A stretch of 64,000 nt of DNA from Fagopyrum homotropicum (Eukaryota; Streptophyta; Magnoliopsida; Caryophyllales; Polygonaceae). A model generated the notes under the pieces. It was not told where the DNA came from and ran no database searches. It was given only the letters and a program-made list of their open reading frames with translations. Of the stretch, positions 24,201-35,552 are shown piece by piece. The position numbers and the translations under genes are program-made. The stretch's first letter is position 1; each line of letters starts with the position of its first letter. The stretch is taken from assembly GCA_033239125.1 (NCBI GenBank), contig BSWB01000004.1, positions 125,745,235 through 125,809,234 of the forward strand. Direction: 5' to 3'.

Positions 24201-24893
24201 CTTTGGAGTGTCTTGAGGTGTTGTTGATGTCTCCTTGGAAGTCTCCAAGAGTGTGAAAGTGTTGGAAAAAGAATCATGAATGTTTGTAGAAAGAACGGAG
24301 TTGTCTTCAGCATTTTCCAAAACCACGGTGTCACTGTTACTTCCACGGCCGTGAAAGTGTTGGAAAAAGAATCATGAATGTTTGTAGAAAGAACGGAGTT
24401 GTCTTCAGCATTTTCCAAAACCATGGTGTCACTATTACTTCCACGGCCGTGGGTTGTGTCTAGGAGGCCGTGGAATGTGGTTTGAATTAAATCTTTGCTC
24501 TCGACATAACTTTCCACGGCTAGAATAGGTGAAACCATGCCCGTGGAAAAGCACGATTGGCCGTGGTTTCTAACGTCTTCGGAGCCATCATACAATTTTT
24601 CGAATTCTTCAGTTTGCACATCTCCTAGCTCCTCCAAAGCCTCAACCTCCAATTTGCAATCCTCTTCATCTCTTCTTTCCATGATGCTCGTGGTTATGAC
24701 CTTTTGCAATGGATCTTTAAACAAGATCCAGCTTACTTCCTCACTAGATACTTCTTCGTCATAGAGGTTGAACATATCCTCTCCAAACGCAAGTTCTTTT
24801 GCCAAAGTTGAGAGAACAAATTCAACCTTCTCTTCTCCTATATCGAAGGCTAGTCTAGCATTCTTGCAATCTACCATACAGCTGGAAGTTGCA
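21274..24893 (-). pseudogene. pol: pol of element 0 (protease end, RT, RNase H, integrase)
   Basis: The only Athila pol in the window with all domains in order. Reading on the minus strand: the protease C-terminal end and linker (24893-24330), RT (WVSPVQVVPKKEG, GWRMCIDYRKLN, then EVFVDDFSVYG with the catalytic Asp pair near 23450), RNase H (VMCDASDV, YTDHAAIRYLLAKK), the integrase zinc finger and core (PWFADFVNYLVCQ, MGPFPSS, ISDGGAHF, HPQKSGQVEI) and the integrase tail to TAA at 21274. Frameshifts and stops occur throughout, including one caused by a 98-bp tandem duplication. Upstream protease and gag lie at 48059-50287, beyond element 3. It is a useful outgroup: it shows that the RT-less and integrase-less family A elements are derived. 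Confidence 0.9.
24253..24448 (-). repeat. 98-bp tandem duplication in element 0 pol linker
   Basis: Copies at 24253-24350 and 24351-24448 differ at few positions. Each ends in ACTTCCACGGCC, so the duplication boundary falls inside the family B palindrome. Because 98 is not a multiple of 3, it breaks the gag-pol frame. Confidence 0.9.
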
Positions 24894-26647
24894 TATTCGC
24901 TCCAAACGGTGTGTGCAAGCTTTAAATTTATAACCCTAGACTTAAGCTTAAAACAAGGATGCGAACCCGCAGTGTACGGGTCAATCGTAGTAAAAGCAAG
25001 AAAATTCCAGGGGTCGATCACAGGGACTCGGTGAAACAAAGTAAATACGGTGTGCTTATGTCAATACTAACCACAAGAGCGATTAACACAATCAAAGATG
25101 AATAAGAAGTCAATAAAGCAAACATGCAATTCTAGGGATTAAAGCATCTAGTTGTGGTTCCAACTCAAGATCTATAGATAAGCGGATAAAGCTGAGATTT
25201 TTGCGTGGGGAAGGTGTTTCTAAAGTGGAGTAGATCACCGGGTAAGTCTCACTACACACTAATCCTAAACCGTAACTCCTATTACCGGGTAAGTCTCAAG
25301 GAATCAAGATAAAGAACTATAACCTCAAACTAACACACCATCTAAGGGAATATAATCAACCTTTACCGGGTAAGTCTCAGGCTAACTCACAAAGAGGGGA
25401 TGGAAGCACACTCAAACCCCAATAAAGGATAAACCTTTATTACCTACACTTATGATCGTTGGTACACAAACTAAGGAATTACCGGGTAAGTCTCATCCTA
25501 AGCTTGCTTTGAACCAGGAAAGGTGTAATAAGAATAGGATTTAGCAAACTCTAACACTTAACTCTCAGTTATGGATCAGATAAGTCACCTCGGTCAGCCA
25601 GTTTCCACCCCGGCCGAGATGTTCATCGACTGAACGAGATGCTTAGGGTTAAGGTTAAAGACTCGAACTTTCAGGATCCTACTGGAATCTAAGATTATTC
25701 TATCATTGTTTTTCCCACAACCTTCAGCTAATCACCCTAGAATCACACAAGGAAATTAGCCACTCATCATCATAATGAAAGTATTAAATATATGGGAAGA
25801 AGGTGAATATTTGAACAAGAAGAATTTAATGAAAAGACTTCAATAACTGAATCAAATATCACAACAAAAGCGTTCCTTGGATAGCAATCCAACAAGACAA
25901 GACAACAAGTGAGGGAATTGAAGACAATCTTACAAAACCCTCCAAAAAGCTATAAAAGCTATAGACTTCTATCTTCCTTCAACCTTCAAAAAGGTTCTTC
26001 GAATCTCTCCCAACTGGAGTAGGGTGCTGCTGCTGCGTATTTTTCGGTGTAAGCGGGCTGTATGCGAGATGTATGCGGTCCTCCGATTTGTGGAAAATCC
26101 AACCCTTTTTATAGGAAAATAACCCTCCAAAGATAATAAATCTTAGAAAGATATTCTCCCATAAATATAGGTAAAATATATGATTCTGCATATCTCCTTC
26201 CTTCCAGGAGCCAAGCCCAAAAATATAAGATCACTTTCCAAATTTAAAAGATCTCATCCATGAATAAAATATTCTCGCCGCGTCCTAGGTGTTCGCTTCG
26301 GTCGAGTCGGCGTCTCTGGATCACCTCGGTCGAGATGAATCTCTGGTCAACCGAGGTGAATCACAACTGAATGTGAAATCTCTTGAATCTGCTCCAAAGT
26401 AAATCTTTTAATCCATGTCTATGCTTCCTGGATGTAGCTCCAAATGACTCATGACTCCTTTTGCTCCTTTTTGATGCAAAACGTACCAAATTACCTGCAA
26501 TTACAACAAAACTAGGTGTAGACCTCGATCCTCGCAAAGGTAGATGAAATGGTAGTAAAATCACATAATGCACATACAAACATGCAGATTATGAAAGATA
26601 AAACGTCCAAACAAACCTCAAAATATAGACTATAATTCATGCTATCA
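24894..26647 (-). repeat. 3' LTR of element 3
   Basis: 1754 bp on the minus strand from TGATAGCATGAATTATAGTC to GAGCGAATA (terminal CA mutated to TA). TATAAAAA box on the minus strand near 26106-26113. Carries the GAGACTTACCCGGTRA series and family A palindromes. Confidence 0.93.
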
Positions 26648-28143
26648 AAATATCCCATACTTAGCCCTTGCTTGTCCCCAAGCAAGTTCCGCATATAGAA
26701 GACAAGATAGAATGAATTATAAGTCAAAAAAAAAATCAATGAAAAGGTCTTTCAAAAATATTTTATGGTGTGCAACTACCATAGATCACTCTAAGAGAGT
26801 ACTTCCCGGAATTTAAAAAAAACTCAACATGATCAAAACATTTTATAAATATAGGAAAGTTGTTCATCTTTGCATAAAATCATAGAATGCATAATAAATC
26901 ATAATTATCAAAATTAATCATGTATAATCCAATTTAAACCGCTAAGTCAATCAACAAGCTCAAGGTCTCAAGGGCTTCCCAAAAGAAAGGTCAAGAAACG
27001 TGTAGGGTAGGGATGTATGTAAGGTAATGTGGTGCTAGAATCCGGGAAAAGGATGAACTTCACTTTCACTTTGACTTGCAACATCTTCCACCAATAAGCT
27101 TTGCTTATTTAACACTTTTTCTTTTACTTTACTTTTTGGGATGCATGGACAGAGGTGCACAATAACCGAAGCCTAGGAAATCTGCAATCATCAATTTCTC
27201 GAGATGCATCAAACCCTTGATGCACATACCATGACCCGTTAGGAATATCGCTCAATCCGACTTTGGCAAGAAACAAACACCCGGCTATGTGAATGGTGCC
27301 GAGTTACTCATCTTCATGATTGACTTCCCCAAACCTATTATTGCTTTCTAACACTTTCACTTCCAGCCACTTCTCAACTTTACTTCACTTGCTTTCACCA
27401 CTTTGCTTGCTTCCAAATTCCCGGATAGGTAAAGGGAGGCAAAATGCATATGAGGGGCTAAGCATGATCAAGAAGAAGAAGAAGAAGAGAATGAATTGCC
27501 TTGGTCTTTCCAAGAAGAAAGTGAGAGAACTTAACCTGCGGTGTCAACCTTCAAATTCAACATAATTTGGATAAAAACAAAGTATTAAACATGCCAATAA
27601 TTTCAAACAAAGCATTTAGCAACTTAAACATATTATAAAACCTTTCAAACACATAAAGAATTTAAAACCAGTAGGTAAACAGAATCTTCACTGAGATCAT
27701 ATCCACATAAGTAACACAAAAAAATCGTTTCGAAAACTCTCAGTAACCCACCTCGGTCGAGGTGTTCTTGGTTCAACCGAGGTGAAATGCCTCGTTTGGC
27801 CAGAATCTCCCCGGTCGAGGTCGAAAATTTTTTTTTTAAAACCATTTTTTTTTTTTTTTTCGGTTTCGACGTTTTTCTCAATCAAATAACCTGTAGGTAT
27901 GCATGTAATATCAGATAATCATATAAAGGCAACTGAAGCATAAATATGAAAATATCCGATAAATAAAGTGTCATACATCAAAAGGTAGTCGAATAAATAC
28001 ATCACGTAGTCAGATAAGTACAAACACCCCATACTTGGGACACACTGTCCCAGTGGGTCAAATAAAAAGTTTAGAGACAAGAGTACTCACCGGATAAAAA
28101 GCTGAACTGCATAAAAATAGAATAAAGAAAATCCTGCAACTCC
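26648..28143 (-). other. 3' noncoding region of element 3
   Basis: Polypurine-like GTATGGGATATTTT (minus) abuts the LTR. The conserved 3' block is at about 27145-27330, with hairpin TGCATCAA-ACCC-TTGATGCA at 27205-27224. Palindromes occur near 27750-27825, and there are two long T runs around 27830-27860. No gene. Confidence 0.8.
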
Positions 28144-29539
28144 TCAATAGTCTCGATCCGGTGGTGGTGGTGGTGGCACATACGGATACTGAGTCGGGTC
28201 GAACGGATAGCCCATAGTCTGCTGGAACTGGAGCTCCATCATCCTGCGCTGATAGTGCTGCTCCTCTAACATCTGATGAGTCCAGCGGTCAATGTGTCGG
28301 TCCTGGGCAGCAAATCTCTCATGGATGTCCACAGTAAGGGCAGCATAAGAGTCTATCATCTGATCTGTCAAGTCGTCGATCCGGCGATGAACCTCAGAAT
28401 CTCTATGGCGGCGTGTCCGACGCCTAGCAGATCTAGCGGGAGGTGCAGCAGGTGCTGGCTCAGTATCCTCCTCATCATCCAAGTCGATGATCGGTGGCGC
28501 GTTCGTACCTGCAGTATCTGTCCCTGTATCCATCGGGACTCCACCATCTCTCTCATCCACTGTCTCCTCGTCGTCGTCATCCTCCTCCTCCTCAGCCGGG
28601 GCAGCTGCTGCCTCTCTATGATCCTCCATCAGTGGAGCCCATGCTGTCTTCCAATAATGCGGATCAAAGACTGTGAACTGAGCAGACCAGCGGATCCCCT
28701 GAGGTGCAGTCTGCTCCCAAGGCATGGCGACGTATGGAGTGGTCAAACCACGGGGAACCAGAATCCTCCGTGTGATCATCTCCTGTAATCCCAGCGGCTT
28801 CGGAGCCGCCGCCATCGTGCAAACACTGAGGTCCATCCCGTGGTAGGTAGCGATATGGGTGACTAGACCTCCGCAGCAAATGTCTCCCTTCGCCTTGGCC
28901 TTGATCCTGTGCAGATCCTCTGCCAAGAGCAAGCCAAAGTCTGGAAAACCTCCTGTAACCATGCAGTAGAGGCTGAACAGCTCGCCCTGTCTGATCTTCT
29001 GGGGCGTCTCAGTACGCGCCAGAAGTGTCTCGCTGAAAATCCTGTGGGCTAGTCTGAAGGCCGGATGAAAGATGACCTTCTCCCTGGAATCTCCAGGGCG
29101 CCATCTGTCTACGTGCTCGGTAATATGGGCAATCTGCCCCCAGAACTCCCTAGCTACGGATCGGGAGGGGAAATCAGTGGCGGTGGGCTCAGAGAAACCA
29201 AAAATATCTCTCCAAACCTCTAAGGGAACTATGAAGTTCCGGTTCATCAACCGGTACTTCACAGACTGGTCCGTGGGGAGGTAGGAGAAGGAGCTAACAA
29301 ACTCTAAGGTCGGATCCAAGTAAGCTGGGGCTCGGATCTCAGTAAACTGATCCAGCCCGACAGTAGCAATCATCCTCCTAAGGTCAGCATCTAACCCTAG
29401 GCAATCAAAAGTCGACGCGTCCAGAAATCGTGGTGCGATAACTGGACGGCTAGCTATCCGCTCATAGTCTACCCGACATCTCTCGTGGATAACCGGGCGG
29501 TAAGGACGGGAAGAAGAGGAAGAAGGGGAGGGTGAGGAT
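28144..29539 (-). CDS. Accessory ORF (ATHILA ORF-1-like) of element 3, split by element 2
   Basis: Open from the insertion point of element 2 to TGA at 28144. The first 13 codons lie at 40839-40878, beyond element 2. Discounting the insertion and one TSD copy, the frame is 477 codons without a stop, so it was intact when interrupted. Features along the protein: Ser-rich N-terminus, APRFLD and TLEFVS blocks (first quarter), PHQ-like core with AREFWGQIAH and RLAHRIFSETLLAR, GDICCGGLVTHIA, an acidic tract near residue 335, a basic RRRTRRHRD near 387 and a C-terminal proline run. Resembles the ATHILA ORF-1 family; biochemical role unknown. No membrane segment. Acidic plus basic tracts would fit nuclear or nucleic-acid binding, which is inference. 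Confidence 0.85.
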
Positions 29540-31291
29540 TTGTAGCATGAATTATAGTCTATATTTTAGGGTTTGTTTGGACGTTTTATCTTTCATAATC
29601 TGCATGTTTGTGTGTATAATATGTGATTATACTACCATTTCATCTACCTTTGCGAGAATCGAGGACTACACCTAGTTTTGTTGTAATTGCAGGTAATTTG
29701 GTACGTTTTGCATAAAAAAGGAGCGAAATGAGTCATGAGTCATTTAGAGCTACATCCAGGAAGCATAGCCATGGATTAAAGATTTACTTTGGACCAGTTT
29801 TGAGAGATTTCACATTCAGTTGTGACTCACCTCGGTTGACCAGAGATTCACCTCGACCGAGGTGGTCCAGAGACGCCGACTCGACCGAGGCGAATACCTA
29901 GGACGCGGCGAGAATATTTTATTTTTGGCTGAGATCTTTTAAAATTGGAAAGAGATCTTATATTTTTGGGCTTGGCTCCTGGAAGGAAAGAGATATGCAG
30001 AATCATATATTTTTACCTATTTTTATGGGAAGAGATCTTTCTAAGATATCTTATCTTTGGAGGGTTATTTTCCTATAAAAAGGGTTGGATTTTCACAAAT
30101 CCAACATCTCGCATACGACGTCGCATACCCCGCTGAGATCCGCATACCTCCTGCAGTAGCCGCACTCCAGTTTGGGAGAGATTCGAAGAACCTTGTTGAA
30201 GGTTGAAGGAAGATTGAAGATTGTAGCTTTTATAGCTTTTTGGAGGGTTTTGTAAGATTGTCTTCAATTCCCTTCCTTGTTGTCTTGCTTGTTGATTTGC
30301 TATCCAAGGAACGCTTTGTTGTGATATTTGATTCAGTTATTGAAGTCTTTTCATTAAATTCTTCTTTGTTCAAATATTCACCTTCTTTCCATATATTTGA
30401 TTAATACTTTCATGATGATGAGTGGCTAATTTCCTTGTGTGATTCTAGGGTGATTGGCTGAAGGTTGTGGGAAAAACAATGATAGGAAAATCTTAGATTC
30501 CAGTAGGATCCTGAAAGTTCGAGTCTTTAACCTTAACCCTAAGCATCTCGTTCAGTCGATGAACATCTCGGCCGGGGTGGAAACTGGCTGACCGAGGTGA
30601 CTTATCTGATCCATAACCGAGAGTTAAGTGTTGGAGTTTGCCAAATCCTATTCTTATTACACCTTTCCTGGTTCAAAGCAAGCTTAGGATGAGACTTACC
30701 CGGTAATTCCTTAGTTTGTGTACCAACGATCATAAGTGTAGGTAATAAAGGTTCATCCTTTATTGGGGTTTGAGTGTGCTTCCATCTCATCTTTGTGAGT
30801 TAGCCTGAGACTTACCCGGTAAAGGTTGATTCTATTCCCTTAGATGGTGTGTTAGTTTGAGGTTATAGTTCTTTATCTTGATTCCTTGAGACTTACCCGG
30901 TAATAGGAGTTACGGTTTTGGATTAGCGAGTAGTGAGACTTACCCGGTGATCTACTCCACTTTAGTAACACCTTCCCCACGCAAAAATTTCAGCTTTGTC
31001 CGCTTATCTATAGATCTTGAGTTGGAACCACAACTAGATGCTTTAATCCCTAGAATTGCATGTTTGCTTTATTGACTTCTTATTCATCTTTGATCGTGTT
31101 AATCGCTCTTGTGGTTAGTATTGACATAAGCACACCGTATTGACTTTGTTTCACCGAGTCCCTGTGATCGACCCCTGGAATTTTCTTGCTTTTACTACGA
31201 TTGACCCGTACACTGCGGGTTCGCATCCTTGTTTTAAGCTTAAGTCTAGGGTTATAAATTTAAAGCTTGTGCACACCGTTTGGAGCGAACA
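29540..31291 (+). repeat. 5' LTR of element 2
   Basis: First bases TTGTAGC instead of TGATAGC; ends GGAGCGAACA. Palindromes: CACCTCGGT 29828-29836, CACCTCGACCGAGGTG 29849-29864, ACTCGACCGAGGCG 29879-29892, CATCTCGGCCGGGGTGG 30564-30580, ACCGAGGTG 30591-30599. GAGACTTACCCGGTRA copies start at 30691, 30807, 30888 and 30935. Confidence 0.95.
30074..30080 (+). promoter_or_regulatory. TATA box in element 2 5' LTR
   Basis: TATAAAA in TTTTCCTATAAAAAGGG; conserved among family A LTRs. The likely transcription start lies shortly downstream. Confidence 0.65.
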
Positions 31292-31298
31292 AGTTTTT

Positions 31299-31316
31299 TG
31301 GCGCCGTTGTCGGGGA
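31299..31316 (+). other. Primer-binding site (tRNA-Asp type), element 2
   Basis: TGGCGCCGTTGTCGGGGA, one C-to-T change from the form in elements 1, 3 and 4, and one extra T between it and the LTR. Confidence 0.93.
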
Positions 31317-31391
31317 ACTTGGTCTAGACCGAGCCGGTACGGTTTGCTCTTGGGGCGATTGCCCCGTTTCATCTAACCACTCTACTTGAGT

Positions 31392-31420
31392 GACTTTTGC
31401 AGGTTCTTTCTTAGGTATAT
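31392..31420 (+). promoter_or_regulatory. Candidate splice acceptor just before gag ATG
   Basis: Pyrimidine-rich TTTTGCAGG upstream of the gag ATG. GCAGG is kept at this place in all five Athila elements (also TTTCGCAGG, TTGTGCAGG, ATTTGCAGG), whereas the reading frame upstream of the ATG is not. This would fit a 3' splice site used to make gag mRNA; inference only. Confidence 0.35.
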
Positions 31421-34400
31421 GCGAAGAACCCGCGCTGGGAAGGAAATCGTTTCGTACGATCCCGAACCAGAAAAGACATACAAGCGACGCTTAAGAGAAG
31501 CAAAGATGGCCCAACAAGACGATCGCGATCTTGCGGCCCAATTGAAAAAGGCGCTAGAGCTGCTACGCCTCAGCAAGGAAGAACTCAGGCAAGAGAAAGA
31601 AGAGAATCGCACCAAGACTACAACAATCGAAGCTGAGATAGCAGTCATACGAGACCAGATTCTACTTCGACCGAGGGAAGATCCTCCTATTGATCCTCGA
31701 CCGATGCCGGATCCAGTAGTTGACCCGCGACCGAGGCAGATTCCATTACCTGACGCCCCGGCCGATGTACTTCCACCTCGGATGCCAGTCCGAGATGTTC
31801 TTCTTGCAGGAATCCCACAAACCCTAGGTCAAAGGATGGACCCTAATCAACAGCTGAGGCGTCCAGGAGTGAACCTAGGAGATCCAGCAGATCATGACTA
31901 CGAACTTCGACCGCAAGTTCTAGCCATGATTCGCCAATGCCAATTCGGAGGGCTAGAGAAAGAGTCGCCGCATCAACATCTTCAAAACTACGAGATCTTG
32001 ATGGAAACCTTGCGACCCCCCAGAATTGAGAATAACAACTACAAGCTAAGACCTTTTTACTTTTCTTTAAAAGATAGAGCTCTTACTTGGTATCAATCTC
32101 TTCCTCCAGGAAAAATTAGCACATGGGAGGAGATGACTACGGAATTCTTGACCAAATTCTTTCCCCCCTCAAAGACCGCTGAAATGAGAGGGAAGATCAA
32201 CGCTTTCATTATGAAGGACAAGGAGAGCTTGTCCAAATCTTGGGAGCGGTTCAAGGATATCCTCTTGGATTGCCCACATCATGGGATTCCAAAGATCGAG
32301 TTGTTGGAGATCTACTTCAAAGGGCTGGACGGAAGCACCCAGTTCAATCTCCAACTACTTTCCGCCGGTACCTTCATGGACATGGCGATTGATGAGGCTT
32401 GGGACTTCATTGAGAAGCAAGCCTTGCACATGGAGAAATATACCCACCAAGGAGCGGAAGGTGGAGTTAAAAGAGTCAACTTTCAAGAGACTCATTCCAG
32501 CAACAATCAACTCACGTCGTTGAAGAATGACGTGAAGCAATTGAAGGAGCTCTTGATGGCTCAAACTAAGAAGGAAGAGCAAGGGCAAAGGAACAACAAC
32601 AATAACGGGTACCGTAACAACAACAACGGTCCCCGAAACAACAACTACAACAACAACAATAGAGGATCCAATAGCAACAACTAGAGGGCGAATAACCAAA
32701 ACTACGGTAACAATCATTCAAACTCCAACTCTAATGACTCCTCTAACCCTTTCCTCTCTTCCCCTTCTTCTTCTTCTACTCCATTGAAAAGCCAAGGGCA
32801 AGGATCAAGTTCGTCTCAGCCAGAAAAGAAAGACGCAGTTCTGGAAGCAATCTTGATCAAGCTTAGCGCTATGGAGAATTCTATGACTTCATTTTCGAGG
32901 GCCCAAAAGTCCTTCGAACAACAACTTGCTAATAAGGCGAATGAAGCGCCAAGAGATCCAGGGAAGCTTCCAGCAAAGACGGAAACTAACCCTAAGGGCC
33001 AATGCATGGCCATAACGACGAGGAGTGGACTCAAAACTGCAGATCCAGTACCTCGCTTGACGCAGACCACCTCGGTCCAGATCCAGTCGAAGAACACCTC
33101 GACCGAGACGCCAACCGAGGCGGCGCAACAGAAAGCAGGAGGGACGACAGAAACTTACGTTCCACCTCCTGCATACAAACCACCACTTCCATTCCCTCAG
33201 TCCAGAGCCAGAGCACATCTAGACAAGCACTTTGGTAAGTTTCTTGACTTGATGAATAAGCTACATATTAATATTCCTTTCCTTGATGTTATTTTAGGTA
33301 TGCCCGCCTATGGGAAGTTCTTAAAAGAAATTTTATCAAGGAAGAGGAAGCTGGAGGATGTTGGTGAAGTTAGGATGACATCTAAATCTTCGGAGCTTAT
33401 CAAAATCATGAAGGAAAAGATGCCACCTAAGTTGAGAGATCCCGGCTTATTTTGTATTCCCATTCAAGTTGGGGATGTCACTTGTGAAGCCCTTTGTGAT
33501 CTAGGAGCCAGCGTAAGTATCATCCCGCTGGAGCTATGCACGAAGATCGGTCTTGGAGAGCCCAAGCCGGTCAAAATTCGACTTTACATGGCGGATCGCT
33601 CCATTACCCACCCCGTGGGCACTTTGGAGGACGTCCCGGTCAAGTTAGGTAACTTCTATCTTTCCATAGATTTTGTTGTACTTGACATTCCCGCAGATTA
33701 TCCTGTTCCTATTATTCTCGGGAGGCCATTTCTAGCAACTTCGGGTTGCAACGTGGATTGCAAGAACGCCAAGTTGAAATTCAACGTTGGTGGCGATGAG
33801 GTGGAGTTCGCGCTACTTGCAGCCATGAAAGGGGAGCAACTAACTGATGATATCTTCAACATCTACGATGAAGAAGAATCAAGAGAATTGGTGAGCTCTA
33901 TCCTTATTAACGATCCACTCGAAAGAGTTATTAGCTTCAGTTTAATGGAGGAAGGTATAGATGCTTCTTGTGATGCAGATATACGGAGCTTGAAGGCACT
34001 GGAAGAAGATCCAGGAGCTACAACTGAAAAGCTAATCCAGGAGACGAAGATCTCCAGTCTCGAATCCAGTAGCAGTACCTCGACCGAGGCACTTTCTGGA
34101 CTGAGCGAGGCGACCGAAGAACATCTCGGTCAACGCCTATGCGCCTCGACCGAGGTCGAAGGCGAGATGATGTCAACTGAGATTACTGAGAATAACAAAT
34201 TTCTTACTCCCTCCTCTGATATTCATCCACTGTTGGTGGAGCATTCCATCCACAAACTTTCTGATAATAAAGGTCCTTGGTACGCTGATATTGTGAACTA
34301 TCTTGTTTGCCAGGAGATACCGCCCGGATTGACGTACTCTCAAAAGAAAAGATTCTTCAAGGAAGTACGACATTACTACTGGGACGAGCCATTGCTATTC

Positions 34401-35552
34401 AAGCGTGGACCGGATGGGATGCTTCGAAGGTGCATTCCGGAGGATGAAGTTAATAGCGTCATAAGGCATTGTCATTCACTTCCTTGTGGGGGACATGCTA
34501 GTACCGATAAAACATGCGCTAAGGTATTGCGTTCCGGTTTCTTTTGGCCTACATTATTTAAGGATGTGCAATCTTTTGTTGTCTCTTGTGATGCATGCCA
34601 AAGAACGGGGAACTTATCAAGAAGGAACGAGATGCCACTTAATAACATCCAAGAAGTGGAAATCTTTGATGTATGGGGGATTGACTTCATGGGACCTTTC
34701 CCATCCTCCGGAGGAAACCTCTACATTCTCCTTGCAGTTGATTACGTCTCTAGATGGGTTGAAGCCATTGCTTCTCCCACTAACGACGCCAAGGTGGTTG
34801 TGAAGTTCTTGAATAGAACTATCTTTCCACGATTTGGAACTCCACGCATCATCATTAGCGATGGAGGAATGCATTTCATCAACCGGAAGTTCAAAGCACT
34901 TCTATCGAAGTATGGGGTAACCCACAAGGTATCAACAGCTTACCACCCTCAAACTAGTGGACAGGTCGAGATCTCGAATAGAGAAATCAAAGCAATTTTG
35001 GAGAAGACCGTCTCTAGAACGAGGAAGGATTGGTCCATGAAGTTGGACGATGCTCTTTGGGCGTACAGGACCGCATTCAAGACTCCCATAGGTACCACTC
35101 CTTATAATTTAGTATATGGGAAGTCTTGCCATTTGCCCGTTGAATTGGAACACAAGGCATATTGGGCGATCAAATGGTTGAATTTCGACATCAAAGAGGC
35201 TGGTGAGAAGCGACTATTGGAACTCAACGAGCTGGAGGAGCCGCGTTTGAACGCTTATGAGAATGCCAAAATCTACAAGGAAAGGACGAAGAGATGGCAT
35301 GACAAGCGTATCGTCCCAAAGGAGCTTAACGAAGGAGACTTAGTTCTACTCTTCAACTCCCGCCTCCGCCTTTTTCCAGGTAAGTTGAAATCTAGATGGA
35401 CCGGGCCTTACGTTGTGAAACATGTTTTCCCTCATGGTGCAGTTGAGATATGGGGCGAAACTAGCGGAAGCTTCAAGGTCAACGGTCATAGACTTAAGAA
35501 ATACCAACCGGAAACGCCGGTTGAGGAGGTTGAACCAATATACCTCATTTGA
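31419..35552 (+). CDS. gag-pol: gag-protease-integrase polyprotein of element 2 (one amber)
   Basis: One frame of 1378 codons from ATG at 31419, interrupted only by TAG at 32682-32684 (codon 422), where element 3 has TGG. Order: basic N-terminus; Pro/Arg repeats written by the palindrome (codons 80-115); capsid core with RQCQFGGLEKESPHQ and LTWYQSLPPG; Asn-rich tail (about 385-425) in place of a zinc knuckle; protease with DLGAS (catalytic Asp at codon 694) and IILGRPFLATSG; linker with STE repeats (about 870-910); integrase with zinc finger ending CDAC (codons 1057-1060) and D1089, D1148, E1184 (spacing D-35-E). RT and RNase H are cleanly missing between linker and integrase. All visible catalytic residues of protease and integrase are present. 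ATG chosen because TTG at 31386 is the only upstream in-frame start. Confidence 0.93.

Noticed and set aside
28144..29539. Envelope-like gene
   Set aside because: Position after pol is typical of env-like ORFs, but no signal peptide, transmembrane helix or cleavage site can be seen.
32682..32684. Programmed amber readthrough between gag and pol
   Set aside because: Element 3 has TGG at this codon and the stop lies within the Gag tail rather than at its end; a simple mutation is more likely.
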